64,000 nucleotides of DNA from Amphritea japonica ATCC BAA-1530 (GCF_016592435.1 NZ_AP014545.1:1806693-1870692); one strand, 5' to 3'. Positions 26,833 to 35,946 are shown, counted from the stretch's first letter. The notes: generated by a model from the letters alone, not told the origin. A program made the numbers and translations.

Positions 26833-27600
26833 ATGTATTCCCTCAACATCCTTTTTGAAGATGAGCACTATTTTGCTATCGATAAGCCAGCCGGTTTGTT
26901 GGTTCACCCCAGCCCCATAGAGCGTAGAGCTACCAATGCGATCGCGCTGATTCGAGAGCAGATGGGTATTAAAGCCTATACCGTTCACCGGCTGGATCGT
27001 CCGACATCCGGGGTGCTGATATTTGCTAAATCCTCAGAGGCAGCGAATAAGCTTAATCTTTGCTTTGCAGAGCGGCGGGTGCAGAAAACCTATCTCTGTG
27101 TTTGTCGCGGATATACAGAAGCGGAGGGGGTGGTAGATCATCCCCTGAAGGAGATCGTTGATAAGGTCTCTGATAAGAGAACGACCCTTGATAAACCAGC
27201 AAAAGAAGCGGTAAGTGAATATCGTCGATTAGGCACCGTTGAACTGCCAATGCCTGTAGGTAATTACGCCACTGCGCGCTACTCCCTGGTCGAGGTTAAG
27301 CCGAAAACAGGTCGTCAACATCAGATTCGTCGCCATCTAAAGCACCTTTTTCATCCTCTAGTCGGTGATACCAAGCATGGTGATGGGAAGCATAATACGT
27401 TGTTCCGGAATAATTTTGGTTTGGAGCGGCTGCTATTGATGGCAACTCAGCTGGCGTTTATTCATCCTTTCACCGGTCAGTCGGTTGTTATTGAGGCGCC
27501 GGTTACCGGATGGGTCGATCAATTATTCTCAGAGTTTGGCTGGCAGGGGCTCTATCCTGCGCCTGAAAACTTGCAGGATACTGAATTACCGCCACACTAA
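26833..27600 (+). CDS. truC: tRNA pseudouridine(65) synthase TruC
   Basis: 255 residues of the RluA superfamily. The catalytic aspartate is in TVHRLDRPTSGVLIFAKSSEAA, preceded by FAIDKPAGLLVHPSPIERR. VEVKPKTGRQHQIRRHLKHLFHPLVGDTKHGDGKHN (in segments) and EFGWQGLYP match TruC rather than RluA/RluD. No S4 domain. It modifies U65 in tRNA. Confidence 0.92.
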   Translation: MYSLNILFEDEHYFAIDKPAGLLVHPSPIERRATNAIALIREQMGIKAYTVHRLDRPTSGVLIFAKSSEAANKLNLCFAERRVQKTYLCVCRGYTEAEGVVDHPLKEIVDKVSDKRTTLDKPAKEAVSEYRRLGTVELPMPVGNYATARYSLVEVKPKTGRQHQIRRHLKHLFHPLVGDTKHGDGKHNTLFRNNFGLERLLLMATQLAFIHPFTGQSVVIEAPVTGWVDQLFSEFGWQGLYPAPENLQDTELPPH

Positions 27601-27634
27601 AGGTAAATCTCCAGACTGACATAAAGGGATGGAC

Positions 27635-28612
27635 ATGCCTGTGTTTTCGCTCAGACGCTGTATATTACTTGTGCTCTTACTGTTGCAGACCGTTGTAGTC
27701 GTCGCTGAACATAAGATGATGAATCTGGAAAAGGGTGTGCAAATACCGCAACCGGATTGGTTTAAAGATAGCTTTCTTGATATTGGAGAAGATCTTGAAG
27801 AGGCGGCTGATGAAAAGCGTAACCTGGTGCTTTACTTTCACCAGGCAGGTTGTCCCTATTGCTATAACCTGATTACACAGGTGTTTACTCATCCTGATGT
27901 AAATACGCGGATGCAGGAGCGGTATGATCTGGTAGCGCTGGATCTCTGGGGTGACAGAACAGTTACGCTGCCCGACGGTAGTGAGCTGACAGAAAAAACA
28001 TTTGCGGTAAGATTGAAGGTGCAATATACACCGACACTCATCTTTCTGGATAGCGATGGTTCGCCGCAATTAAGAATCGATGGTTACCGTCCTGTTGATC
28101 TGTTTTTGAACCAGCTGGCGCAAATGGAGGGCAAGGCTCCGGCACAGGCAAAAGACTTGCAGACAAGTACAATCTCTTCGCAGAAGCTGAATATTCCGTC
28201 AGGCAGGCCTATAGCGTTACGGTTCATCGGTGAGGGCTGTTCCCATTGTCTTGAATTTGAAACCGATATTCTGAAACGCACAGACACTCTTCAGCAGCTC
28301 GACAAATTTTCATATTTAACCATTGATCTCAAAGCTAACCCGATAGTCATATTACCGGATGGTAGCCAGGTAACTGCAAAATCATGGGCCGCTAACCTGG
28401 GCTTGTCCTATTTTCCAGCCTGGTTGTTACTGGATGCAAACGGAGAAGAGAAGCTGCGTATTGATGCTTATGTCCGAGCTTTTCATTTCAATAGTGCATT
28501 AGAGTATGTTTCAAGCGGAGCTTATTTACGTGAGCCAGAATTTCAACGGTTTATAAATGAGCGAGGGGATCGGCTGAGGGCGAAAGGGCTTAAGTTTGAA
28601 ATTCTTGAATAA
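27635..28612 (+). CDS. periplasmic protein with two thioredoxin domains
   Basis: About 325 residues from ATG 27635, chosen because AAAGGG stands 6 bases upstream; ATG at 27629 is too close to it. A Sec signal (FSLRRCILLVLLLLQTVVVVA) is followed by two related thioredoxin-like domains. The first has HQAGCPYCYNL (CPYC) near residue 70 and QYTPTLIFLDSDG; the second has EGCSHCLEFE (CSHC) near 200 and SYFPAWLLLDANG. Each has the LPDGS-xxx-xK pattern between, so the second half is a duplication of the first. Similar to SoxW/thioredoxin-fold disulfide handlers; target unknown. Confidence 0.75.
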   Translation: MPVFSLRRCILLVLLLLQTVVVVAEHKMMNLEKGVQIPQPDWFKDSFLDIGEDLEEAADEKRNLVLYFHQAGCPYCYNLITQVFTHPDVNTRMQERYDLVALDLWGDRTVTLPDGSELTEKTFAVRLKVQYTPTLIFLDSDGSPQLRIDGYRPVDLFLNQLAQMEGKAPAQAKDLQTSTISSQKLNIPSGRPIALRFIGEGCSHCLEFETDILKRTDTLQQLDKFSYLTIDLKANPIVILPDGSQVTAKSWAANLGLSYFPAWLLLDANGEEKLRIDAYVRAFHFNSALEYVSSGAYLREPEFQRFINERGDRLRAKGLKFEILE

Positions 28613-28713
28613 TATTTAGCCGAATTGGCGCTTTTCTGCTTTAGGACTATTGTCCAGCGGTACAAATTGCGTATCCTTAGCCCTTTATATCTCTAGTGAT
28701 GGAATCACCCTGA

Positions 28714-29472
28714 ATGATCAACAACACCTCCTTTTCTGAGCGACTTAAGGCTCAGTCAAATCAGCTTAAAATCGGTATCATCGGCGCTATGGATGAAGAG
28801 GTCGAACTGCTGAAAGAAACTTTGGAGGGACGACAGGAGCATACTGTTGCCGGTTACAGTATCTACACCGGCTCTATGCATGGAATTGAGGTGGTGCTGC
28901 TTAAGTCAGGCATTGGTAAAGTAAATGCCGCGATTGGAACGACTTTGATGCTTCAAGAGTTTCAACCCACCTGTGTGATTAATACCGGCTCGGCTGGCGG
29001 CTTTTCTGAAGAACTGGAAGTGGGAGATGTTGTTATCTCGACTGAAGTTCGTCATCACGACGTAGATGTGACTATATTTGGCTATGAGCATGGCCAGCTC
29101 CCAGGGTTGCCAGCAGCCTTTACTCCGGATGGTTTTTTGGCAGACGTCGCGCAGCGGTGTATTGCGCGTATGGAGGGCATTAAAACCGTGCAAGGTTTAA
29201 TCGCCACCGGTGATTCTTTTATGAACTGCCCTGAGCGGGTAGCCAAAACCCGCGAGAACTTCCCTGCAATGAAAGCGGTAGAGATGGAAGCTGCGGCGAT
29301 TGCTCAGACCTGCCACCAGTTTGATATCCCGTTTATTGTAATACGGTCGTTGTCTGACATTGCTGGCAAAGAATCAAACCTTTCTTTTGAACAGTTCTTA
29401 GTGGTTGCGGCCAAACATTCTGCAGAGATGGTGATGGCGATTGTTCAGACTATTTCTGATGAAGCGGCTTAA
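28714..29472 (+). CDS. mtnN: 5'-methylthioadenosine/S-adenosylhomocysteine nucleosidase
   Basis: 252 residues; about 17 extra residues precede the usual start KIGIIGAMDEEVELLKE. KSGIGKVNAAIGTTLML, INTGSAGG, HHDVDVTIFGYEHGQLPG, GDSFM, and VEMEAAAIAQTCHQF with IRSLSDIAG give the complete nucleosidase set, including the catalytic Asp in SD. It cleaves MTA and SAH in the methionine/AI-2 cycle. Confidence 0.95.
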   Translation: MINNTSFSERLKAQSNQLKIGIIGAMDEEVELLKETLEGRQEHTVAGYSIYTGSMHGIEVVLLKSGIGKVNAAIGTTLMLQEFQPTCVINTGSAGGFSEELEVGDVVISTEVRHHDVDVTIFGYEHGQLPGLPAAFTPDGFLADVAQRCIARMEGIKTVQGLIATGDSFMNCPERVAKTRENFPAMKAVEMEAAAIAQTCHQFDIPFIVIRSLSDIAGKESNLSFEQFLVVAAKHSAEMVMAIVQTISDEAA

Positions 29473-29538
29473 CGTAAGAAGAGTTAAGCCAGCTCACCTC
29501 CAATAACATTTTAAAATAACGATAAAGAGCAACGGAAA

Positions 29539-30717
29539 ATGACAAAATCTTTCTATCCACCGCTGCGCACTCTGATGGGCCCAGGTCCTTCAGATGTTAG
29601 CCCTCGGGTCCTGGCTGCACTGTCCCGTCCAACGATTGGCCACCTCGATCCAGAGTTTATTCGCATGATGGATGAAGTTAAGGAGATGCTGCAGTACGCG
29701 TTTAAAACCAGTAGCCCTTTAACAATGCCGATCTCAGCGCCAGGCTCTGCTGGTATGGAAGCCTGCTTTGTTAATCTGGTTGAGCCAGGCGATAAAGTGA
29801 TCGTCTGTCAGAACGGTGTTTTCGGTGGGCGGATGAAAGAAAATGTCGAGCGTTTTGGTGGCATCGCAATCATGGTGGAAGACGAGTGGGGTACTCCCGT
29901 AGACCCGGCCAAGGTTGAAGCCGCGTTTGCAGCCAATAGCGATGTTAAGTTACTGGCCTTTGTGCATGCGGAAACCTCGACAGGCGTTTTGTCTGATGCC
30001 AAAAGTCTGTGTCAGATCGCTCAGAATAACGGCGCTTTGACCATCGTTGATACGGTGACTTCGCTAGGGGGTTCTGAGCTGGATGTGGAAGGCTGGGGCA
30101 TCGATGCAGTGTACTCCGGCACACAGAAGTGCTTGTCTTGCCCTCCTGGAATATCACCTGTCAGCTTCAGTCAGCGGGCTGTTGAAGTGATAGAGCAGCG
30201 TGAATCTAAAACACCCAGCTGGTTCCTCGATCAGAAATTAGTCATGGGTTACTGGGGCGGGGGTGCTAAACGCGCTTATCATCACACGGCGCCGGTGAAC
30301 TCTCTTTACGCATTCCATGAGTCGTTGGTGATGTTAGAAGAGGAAGGTTTGGAAAATGCCTGGGCACGTCATCAATTCCACCACAGCGCTTTGCGTGCAG
30401 GCCTGGAAGCGATGGGTATTGGCTTTCTGGTAGAAGAGGCCTATCGTTTGCCGCAGCTTAACTCAGTGTTCGTACCTGAAGGCGTTGATGAAGCTGAAGT
30501 GCGAAGTAAGCTATTGGCTAACTACAATCTGGAAATCGGCGCGGGTTTAGGCGCCTTAGCGGGTAAGGTTTGGCGTATCGGTCTGATGGGCTCAGCCTGT
30601 AATAAGCAGAATGTACTGCTGTGCCTGAGTGCGTTGGAAAACACACTGTCGGCAATGGGTGCGAACATCACCAAAGACCGGGCGATAGCGGCGGCAGAAG
30701 CGGTTTATTCAAGCTAA
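29539..30717 (+). CDS. serine-glyoxylate / alanine-glyoxylate type class V aminotransferase
   Basis: 392 residues. MGPGPSDVSPRVLAALSRPTIGHLDPEF opens it, SAPGSAGMEA binds the phosphate, VHAETSTGVL and VDTVTSLGG carry the PLP aspartate, and the Schiff-base lysine is in SGTQKCLSCPPGI. PLP-dependent transfer from serine or alanine to glyoxylate, giving glycine and hydroxypyruvate. Hydroxypyruvate is the substrate of hyi at 22703, so a serine-cycle or photorespiration-like route is plausible. Purine-catabolic PucG-type activity is an alternative. Confidence 0.88.
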   Translation: MTKSFYPPLRTLMGPGPSDVSPRVLAALSRPTIGHLDPEFIRMMDEVKEMLQYAFKTSSPLTMPISAPGSAGMEACFVNLVEPGDKVIVCQNGVFGGRMKENVERFGGIAIMVEDEWGTPVDPAKVEAAFAANSDVKLLAFVHAETSTGVLSDAKSLCQIAQNNGALTIVDTVTSLGGSELDVEGWGIDAVYSGTQKCLSCPPGISPVSFSQRAVEVIEQRESKTPSWFLDQKLVMGYWGGGAKRAYHHTAPVNSLYAFHESLVMLEEEGLENAWARHQFHHSALRAGLEAMGIGFLVEEAYRLPQLNSVFVPEGVDEAEVRSKLLANYNLEIGAGLGALAGKVWRIGLMGSACNKQNVLLCLSALENTLSAMGANITKDRAIAAAEAVYSS

Positions 30718-30735
30718 TCGCTAGCTAATTGTCAG

Positions 30736-30765
30736 AAAAAAGGGCTATTGGATAGCCCTTTTTTT
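30736..30765 (+). terminator. terminator after the aminotransferase
   Basis: Stem AAAAAGGGCTAT / ATAGCCCTTTTT with a short loop and T run, between convergent genes. Confidence 0.88.
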
Positions 30766-30781
30766 GCGCCTTTTATTAACG

Positions 30782-31312
30782 CTATTCTTTAGGTTGATCA
30801 ATCAGCGCCTGCAAGGCCTTTACGTTATCGGGGTGATCCCATTCGCGGGAGCCGACAATTGTTTCGATCAGCTGTCCTTTCGTATCTAAAAGAAAACTGG
30901 AAGGCATGCCCTGGATTTTCAGATCAGCAAAGGCACGGCCCATGTCATCAAGGTAAACGGGGAGCTCGAATTCAAAACTTTGTTCCATCAGAAAGCTTTC
31001 TACCGTGGTCGCACTCTGGCCCATATTGATAGCAATTATTTGAAATTTCTCTGGATCAAATTGCTGTTGTAAGTGCTGCATCGAGGGCATCTCTTTTATG
31101 CAGGGTGGGCACCAGGTAGCCCAGAAATTAACCAGAACTACGCCGCCTTTATAGGTGTTTAGATCGGCGCTACTGCCTTCTATATCAGTCACTTGAAGCT
31201 TGTCATAAAAACTGTCTGATGCAGACGCTGTGTTTACTAAAGCGCATAAAATAATTAATAGCGTTGCGGTGCAGAATTGTTGCATGCTTTTTTGAAATGT
31301 TTTTAATGGCAT
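30782..31312 (-). CDS. TlpA/ResA-like periplasmic thioredoxin
   Basis: 176 residues from ATG 31312 (a GTG directly upstream is the alternative). A Sec signal ends near VNTASASDSF. The thioredoxin core has VNFWATWCPPCIKEMPSM with the CPPC active site near residue 76, and IQGMPSSFLLDTKG with the cis-proline. Typical of membrane-side or periplasmic reductants in cytochrome c maturation or oxidative stress. It is a single gene. Confidence 0.85.
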   Translation of the reverse strand: MPLKTFQKSMQQFCTATLLIILCALVNTASASDSFYDKLQVTDIEGSSADLNTYKGGVVLVNFWATWCPPCIKEMPSMQHLQQQFDPEKFQIIAINMGQSATTVESFLMEQSFEFELPVYLDDMGRAFADLKIQGMPSSFLLDTKGQLIETIVGSREWDHPDNVKALQALIDQPKE

Positions 31313-31409
31313 CACAGGGCCCTGAAAAATAGTGGTGTTTCTAGACTATTCATAGCATAGAATACTCTGATGATAACAACAGTCAGCCTCTGGGTGGAGT
31401 AGGAAACGT

Positions 31410-32273
31410 ATGAAAGTTGCATTTATCGGTCTGGGCGTGATGGGCTATCCGATGGCAGGTCACCTGGCGCAAGCCGGACACGAAGTCACCGTTTATAACC
31501 GAACAGCGGCGAAAGCAGAGCAGTGGTGTCAGGCTTACAAAGGCAACAGTGCTGTAACGCCAGCCGAAGCTGCCCGTGATGCAGAGATCATCTTTACCTG
31601 TGTTGGTAATGACGATGATCTTCGTCAGGTCGTGACTGGCGCACAGGGTGTTTTCAGTTCTATGGCATCAACTGCAGTGTTGGTTGATCACACTACGGCT
31701 TCAGCAAAAGTGGCCCGTGAACTGGCAGAGGCTGCTTCTGATCAGGGTTTTGGTTTTCTTGATGCCCCGGTTTCCGGTGGTCAGGCAGGCGCTGAGAATG
31801 GTGTGCTGAGTATTATGATCGGTGGTGAAGCGTCAACTTATGAACTTGTGGCCCCGGTAATTGATTGTTATGCAAAATCGGCAAAACTACTGGGGCCAGC
31901 CGGTAGTGGTCAGCTGGCTAAAATGGTTAATCAGATCTGCATCGCTGGTTTGGTACAAGGTCTTGCGGAAGGGGTGCATTTTGCCAAGCAGGCGGGTTTG
32001 GATGCTTCAGCGGTGTTTGATGTCATTCAGCATGGTGCGGCAGGCTCCTGGCAGATGGTTAACCGTCATCAAACGATGATAGAGGACGAGTTTGATTTTG
32101 GTTTTGCTGTCGACTGGATGCGCAAGGATCTGAATATCACTCTTGATGAGGCGCGCACTAATGGCGCTCAGTTACCTGTGACAGCGCTGGTTGATCAGTT
32201 TTATGCAGAGGTACAGAAGTTAGGAGGAAATCGCTGGGATACCTCCAGTTTAGTTAAGCGCCTGGAACAATAA
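31410..32273 (+). CDS. NAD(P)-dependent beta-hydroxyacid dehydrogenase (3-hydroxyisobutyrate dehydrogenase-like)
   Basis: 287 residues. VAFIGLGVMGYPMAGHLAQAG, DAPVSGGQAGAENGVLSIM, and the catalytic lysine in SGQLAKMVNQICIAG are the family motifs. It is a distant paralog of glxR in this window but has a different C-terminal part (WMRKDLNITLDEARTNGAQLPV). The substrate could be 3-hydroxyisobutyrate, tartronate semialdehyde or glyoxylate/succinic semialdehyde. GGAGTAGGA precedes the ATG. Confidence 0.85.
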   Translation: MKVAFIGLGVMGYPMAGHLAQAGHEVTVYNRTAAKAEQWCQAYKGNSAVTPAEAARDAEIIFTCVGNDDDLRQVVTGAQGVFSSMASTAVLVDHTTASAKVARELAEAASDQGFGFLDAPVSGGQAGAENGVLSIMIGGEASTYELVAPVIDCYAKSAKLLGPAGSGQLAKMVNQICIAGLVQGLAEGVHFAKQAGLDASAVFDVIQHGAAGSWQMVNRHQTMIEDEFDFGFAVDWMRKDLNITLDEARTNGAQLPVTALVDQFYAEVQKLGGNRWDTSSLVKRLEQ

Positions 32274-32341
32274 GCACAGAATTAAGCACGCAATGGTGAG
32301 TTCCCCTTTGCGTGAAATTTTTTAATACGCCTTTAGGGCTA

Positions 32342-32369
32342 TTGTGCCTGAGGGCGAATACTCTATAAT
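32342..32369 (+). promoter_or_regulatory. sigma70 promoter for the 47-residue small gene
   Basis: TTGTGC at 32342-32347 and a perfect TATAAT at 32364-32369 with 16 bases between, about 80 bases before the ATG at 32449. The inverted repeat TCCGTA / TACGGA at 32410-32429 lies in the leader. Confidence 0.6.
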
Positions 32370-32448
32370 CGCGCCTTATAACTAATTATGATAAAAACCA
32401 CATATAACATCCGTATTTATAATTACGGAGACGAGTGAGGATAGTTCT

Positions 32449-32592
32449 ATGGCCGATAAGTATACAATGATCTCTTTTGCGCCAAGCGTAGCGCTTGTTG
32501 GGATAATGGTAGTAGGTAGCTTTGTTGCAATCCATTACCTGCGTAAGTGCATTGCAAAAGATGCTGCTAAAGCTTCTCAAAGCGCAAAATAA
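32449..32592 (+). CDS. 47-residue single-span membrane peptide
   Basis: Read directly from the sequence; it is too short to appear in a 60-residue ORF scan. ATG 32449 with GAGG 8 bases upstream, 47 codons and TAA. The product starts MADKYTMISF, has one hydrophobic span (about residues 12-28, with PSVALVGIMVVGSFVAI) and ends in a basic tail with KDAAKASQSAK. A perfect -10 lies upstream and a strong terminator follows 14 bases after the stop, so this is a complete transcription unit. I do not recognise the family; the layout is that of small regulatory membrane peptides. Confidence 0.7.
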   Translation: MADKYTMISFAPSVALVGIMVVGSFVAIHYLRKCIAKDAAKASQSAK

Positions 32593-32605
32593 GTTTGATC
32601 AGATT

Positions 32606-32636
32606 TAAAAAGCAGCCTTTATGGCTGCTTTTTTTA
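32606..32636 (+). terminator. terminator after the small membrane peptide gene
   Basis: Stem AAAAAGCAGCC / GGCTGCTTTTT with a 5-base loop and T run; also faces the convergent DUF1853 gene. Confidence 0.9.
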
Positions 32637-33617
32637 TGTCTGTAGGTTCCAGTTATCCTGAACGATAAAGCCCCGATCGGCTTCCAGCCATAATCGCTTA
32701 AGCTCATCATACTCCAACCGGGCAACCAGCAAAGGAGTCGTAATACTTGCGGTAGTATTGGCCAATTCAGTAAAAGAGATGGTTTCCTGGAAGTTACACT
32801 GGGCCAGAGCCAGCCAGCGGGGCTTCATCAGAACCACATAACGGCTGGTTTGGTTAAGTGACTCAACAGCATTGTCACGAATCCACCATCCTCGCAGATG
32901 GTGTGGGCTGACAGGTGAGGGGGCCTGAAAATCTTGCCATTGTTGGTGTGGGTAAAAAAGATAACCGCGTAATAAGATTGAACGCTCATCAGGCAGCAGG
33001 TCCAGTGCGATAGCCTGGTCTTTGCCGGCTGCTGTATTTGATAGATTGATTTGATGAGTGGTTAAACGCTGCCATTTACGGTCCAGGCGATCTGAGCAAT
33101 TGGGGCCGATAAAGTCTTCAAGTCGGCAGTTGTCCGGGGCTTCAGATGTACATAAATAGTATTTAACAGCGGTTTCCAGATGGATTTTTTTACCATCCAT
33201 TAGTGCCAACAGAAAATCGTATTCGCCAACGGTTGTCTTGTCTCTGGATACTTGTATATTGCTTTTTATATCAGAAGGTTGGATGAATAACTTAAGGTAT
33301 AGCCTCACTAAATCTTCAAAATAATACCCCAGTCTGAAGCGTGCTTGTTGGCGTAGTTTATTGAGTAATTGTTCGGGGTTCTGATCGAGGAACTCAAGCT
33401 GCTCTTCGATCTCAGGTGTATCAAGCAGCCAGTCCACAGATAGACTGCTGGGCAGCTCCATAAGGGAGGGGCTGTATAAGAGCCAAAACAGATCGCGAAC
33501 GATCTCTTGTTGATAAATGGTGCCTGCATCCAGAGGATTGTCAGAGCAAAGTTCAGACTGTCTACTCATACCATTCTGCGCATAAAGCATAGGTTCACAT
33601 TGCTGCCAAAAGCTCAT
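32634..33617 (-). CDS. DUF1853 family protein
   Basis: About 327 residues if it begins at ATG 33617 (MSFWQQCEPM); an open frame reaches 33698 but would overlap the divergent gene at 33667, and no candidate has a clear ribosome site. Recognisable DUF1853 features are VRDLFWLLYSPSLM, LGYYFEDLVRLYLKLF, the EYDFLLALMDGKKIHLETAVKYYL nuclease-like strand and FIGPNCSDRLDRKWQRLTTHQI. The D...E-x-K-like core suggests a restriction-fold relative, but no function is established. The start is uncertain. Confidence 0.7.
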   Translation of the reverse strand: MSFWQQCEPMLYAQNGMSRQSELCSDNPLDAGTIYQQEIVRDLFWLLYSPSLMELPSSLSVDWLLDTPEIEEQLEFLDQNPEQLLNKLRQQARFRLGYYFEDLVRLYLKLFIQPSDIKSNIQVSRDKTTVGEYDFLLALMDGKKIHLETAVKYYLCTSEAPDNCRLEDFIGPNCSDRLDRKWQRLTTHQINLSNTAAGKDQAIALDLLPDERSILLRGYLFYPHQQWQDFQAPSPVSPHHLRGWWIRDNAVESLNQTSRYVVLMKPRWLALAQCNFQETISFTELANTTASITTPLLVARLEYDELKRLWLEADRGFIVQDNWNLQT

Positions 33618-33666
33618 ACAGTAATACAATATTTGTAACTTTACTCCACTTTTACCGGGATGTCTC

Positions 33667-33981
33667 ATGGCTTCAAAAAATCGCGTAACAGAATACAAAG
33701 TGCCATTAAGTGAGCAAGACCGTCATCCTATGATGGGTGAATCGGATATTAATACTATTTTGCTCAACGGCGCGCAGATCGCTTTAACCAAATTGAAACG
33801 GGCGCAGAGCTTTAATGCGCGGTTGTATTATTATGCAGAAATTAGTGTCTTTTTAGAGGTTAGCCTGTCCCGTGGTGCAGGAATCTCAGATAGCACCAGG
33901 AAGCAGCTGGAAGTCATTCATAAAGAGGCTACACATATCCATATGGATGCGAATAAGTTATTGAATATCCTTGAGGTCTAG
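33667..33981 (+). CDS. hypothetical protein, unknown function
   Basis: 104 residues, basic and mostly helical, with no signal peptide or membrane span. Recognisable pieces are DINTILLNGAQIALTKLKRAQSF and LYYYAEISVFLEV. It lies 25 bases before uvrC on the same strand and divergent from the DUF1853 gene, so it is probably the first gene of a uvrC operon. In many relatives a GacA/UvrY regulator occupies this position upstream of uvrC; here that gene is elsewhere (39678). Confidence 0.6.
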   Translation: MASKNRVTEYKVPLSEQDRHPMMGESDINTILLNGAQIALTKLKRAQSFNARLYYYAEISVFLEVSLSRGAGISDSTRKQLEVIHKEATHIHMDANKLLNILEV

Positions 33982-34006
33982 AACAGCGCGCAGTTAGAAT
34001 AGCCCG

Positions 34007-35893
34007 ATGAATGAGACCCCAGACAACGACTCCCTGACTGAACTGCATAAACAAGATGCACCAGGCTCCTTAGCTGTATTTGATAGCAAGGGGTTCCTCT
34101 CCCGATTAACCCGCAGGCCGGGTATCTATCAGATGTTCAATGCTAAAGGAGAGATTCTTTATGTCGGCAAAGCTAAAAATCTAAAGAACCGGGTCAGCAG
34201 TTATTTCCGGGGTACCGGGTTGAACACTAAGACCCTGGCTCTGGTGAGCCGGATTGCCGATATACAAGTAACGGTGACTAATAGCGAAACTGAAGCGCTG
34301 TTATTAGAACAAAATCTGATTAAAACGAATCGTCCACCCTACAATATTCTTCTAAGGGATGATAAATCCTACCCTTATATCTTCGTATCGACCGGGCAGG
34401 AATATCCTGCAGTACGGTTTCATCGGGGAGCCAAACGACAGAAGGGGCGTTATTTTGGTCCGTTTCCCAGCAGTGGTGCGGTACGCGATAGCCTCGCTAT
34501 TATGCAGAAGGTGTTTCGTATTCGGCAGTGCGAAGAGAGTTTCTTCAAAAACCGGTCTCGCCCCTGTCTGCAATATCAGATAAAGCGATGCAGTGCCCCT
34601 TGTGTGGGGATTCCCAGCCCTGAGGTGTATCAAACCGATATACGCCACGCCATGATGTTCCTTGAAGGAAAGAACAGTACCATCATGACGGAGCTGGCCG
34701 AGCAGATGGAAAGCGCTTCAATGTCCCTTAATTTTGAAGATGCGGCCATTTATAGAGATCAGATTTCCAGCTTACAGCAGGTCCAGGAACAGCAGCATAT
34801 CAGTGGCGCCAGTGGTGATGCAGATGTGATTGGCTGTGCTCATCAGTCCGGTGCAGTGTGTATACATATGTTATTTGTCCGGGGAGGGCGCGTTATTGGT
34901 AGTAAAGTCTATCATCCGCGGTTTGGTATCGAAGAAACAACCCCTGAGTTGCTCTCTGCATTTATCGCGCAGTGGTATCTGGGTAGCGGCCGGGAAATAC
35001 CTCCGGTCCTGATTACTGTCGAAGAAACGGCTGATCGTGAAGTCCTGGAAGAGGCGTTGGCAGAGCGGAGTGGGCGTAAGGTTGTATTGGTCAACCGGGT
35101 GCGTTCTGACAAAGCGGGATGGCAAAAGCTGGCACAAACCAATGCAGAGCAGAATCTGCAAAGCCATCTGGCCAGCAAGCAGAATACTTATAACCGTTAC
35201 CTGGCGCTTCAGGGTGCCTTACAGTTGGATACCGTGCCTCAGCGGATGGAATGCTTTGATATCAGTCATAGTTCGGGTGAGGCTACCGTAGCGTCCTGCG
35301 TGGTTTTTGATCGTAATGGCCCGTTAAAATCGGACTACCGGCACTTTAATATTGAAGATATAACTGGCGGCGATGATTACGCTGCAATGCATCAGGCGCT
35401 TAGTCGCCGCTATACGCGTCTTAAAAAAGGAGAGGGTAAGCTGCCTGATATTCTTCTGATTGATGGCGGTAAAGGGCAGGTGACTCAGGCGGTTGAAGTG
35501 CTGTCAGAGCTACAGATTAATGAAGTGCTTATTATCGGTGTAGCTAAAGGCAGCGATCGTAAAGCGGGCCTTGAGACCTTAATTATCGGCGATACCGGCA
35601 CGGAAGTTGTTTTACGTTCTGACTCTCCAGCGCTTCATCTGATACAGTATATTCGTGATGAGGCTCATCGATTTGCCATTACCGGTCATCGAGCCCGGCG
35701 AGGCAAGGCCCGGCGTAAGTCATCACTTGAGGGAATTCCCGGAGTGGGTCCAAAGCGGCGCAGAGAGTTGCTTAAACATTTTGGCAGTGTGCAGTCTATT
35801 GAGACGGCAAGTGTTGAAGAAATTGGAAAAGTCTCTACTATAAGCCGCAAAATTGCAGAAGATATATATGCTACTCTGCATCCGGACCCATAA
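34007..35893 (+). CDS. uvrC: excinuclease ABC subunit C
   Basis: 628 residues. The GIY-YIG N-terminal nuclease is seen in PGIYQMFNAKGEILYVGKAKNLKNRV, then EALLLEQNLIKTNRPPYNILLRDDKSYP, the UvrB-binding UVR motif around ILEQMESASMSLNFEDAAIYRD-type residues 230-250, the RNase H-like C-terminal nuclease (MECFDISHSSGEATVASCVVF), LLIDGGKGQ, and a terminal helix-hairpin-helix IPGVGPKRRRELLKHFGS. It makes both incisions in nucleotide excision repair. Confidence 0.97.
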   Translation: MNETPDNDSLTELHKQDAPGSLAVFDSKGFLSRLTRRPGIYQMFNAKGEILYVGKAKNLKNRVSSYFRGTGLNTKTLALVSRIADIQVTVTNSETEALLLEQNLIKTNRPPYNILLRDDKSYPYIFVSTGQEYPAVRFHRGAKRQKGRYFGPFPSSGAVRDSLAIMQKVFRIRQCEESFFKNRSRPCLQYQIKRCSAPCVGIPSPEVYQTDIRHAMMFLEGKNSTIMTELAEQMESASMSLNFEDAAIYRDQISSLQQVQEQQHISGASGDADVIGCAHQSGAVCIHMLFVRGGRVIGSKVYHPRFGIEETTPELLSAFIAQWYLGSGREIPPVLITVEETADREVLEEALAERSGRKVVLVNRVRSDKAGWQKLAQTNAEQNLQSHLASKQNTYNRYLALQGALQLDTVPQRMECFDISHSSGEATVASCVVFDRNGPLKSDYRHFNIEDITGGDDYAAMHQALSRRYTRLKKGEGKLPDILLIDGGKGQVTQAVEVLSELQINEVLIIGVAKGSDRKAGLETLIIGDTGTEVVLRSDSPALHLIQYIRDEAHRFAITGHRARRGKARRKSSLEGIPGVGPKRRRELLKHFGSVQSIETASVEEIGKVSTISRKIAEDIYATLHPDP

Positions 35894-35946
35894 CTGCAGC
35901 AATGAGGCTGTTAATTGTCCCGTTGTCACAGGAAAATTGTACGTCG

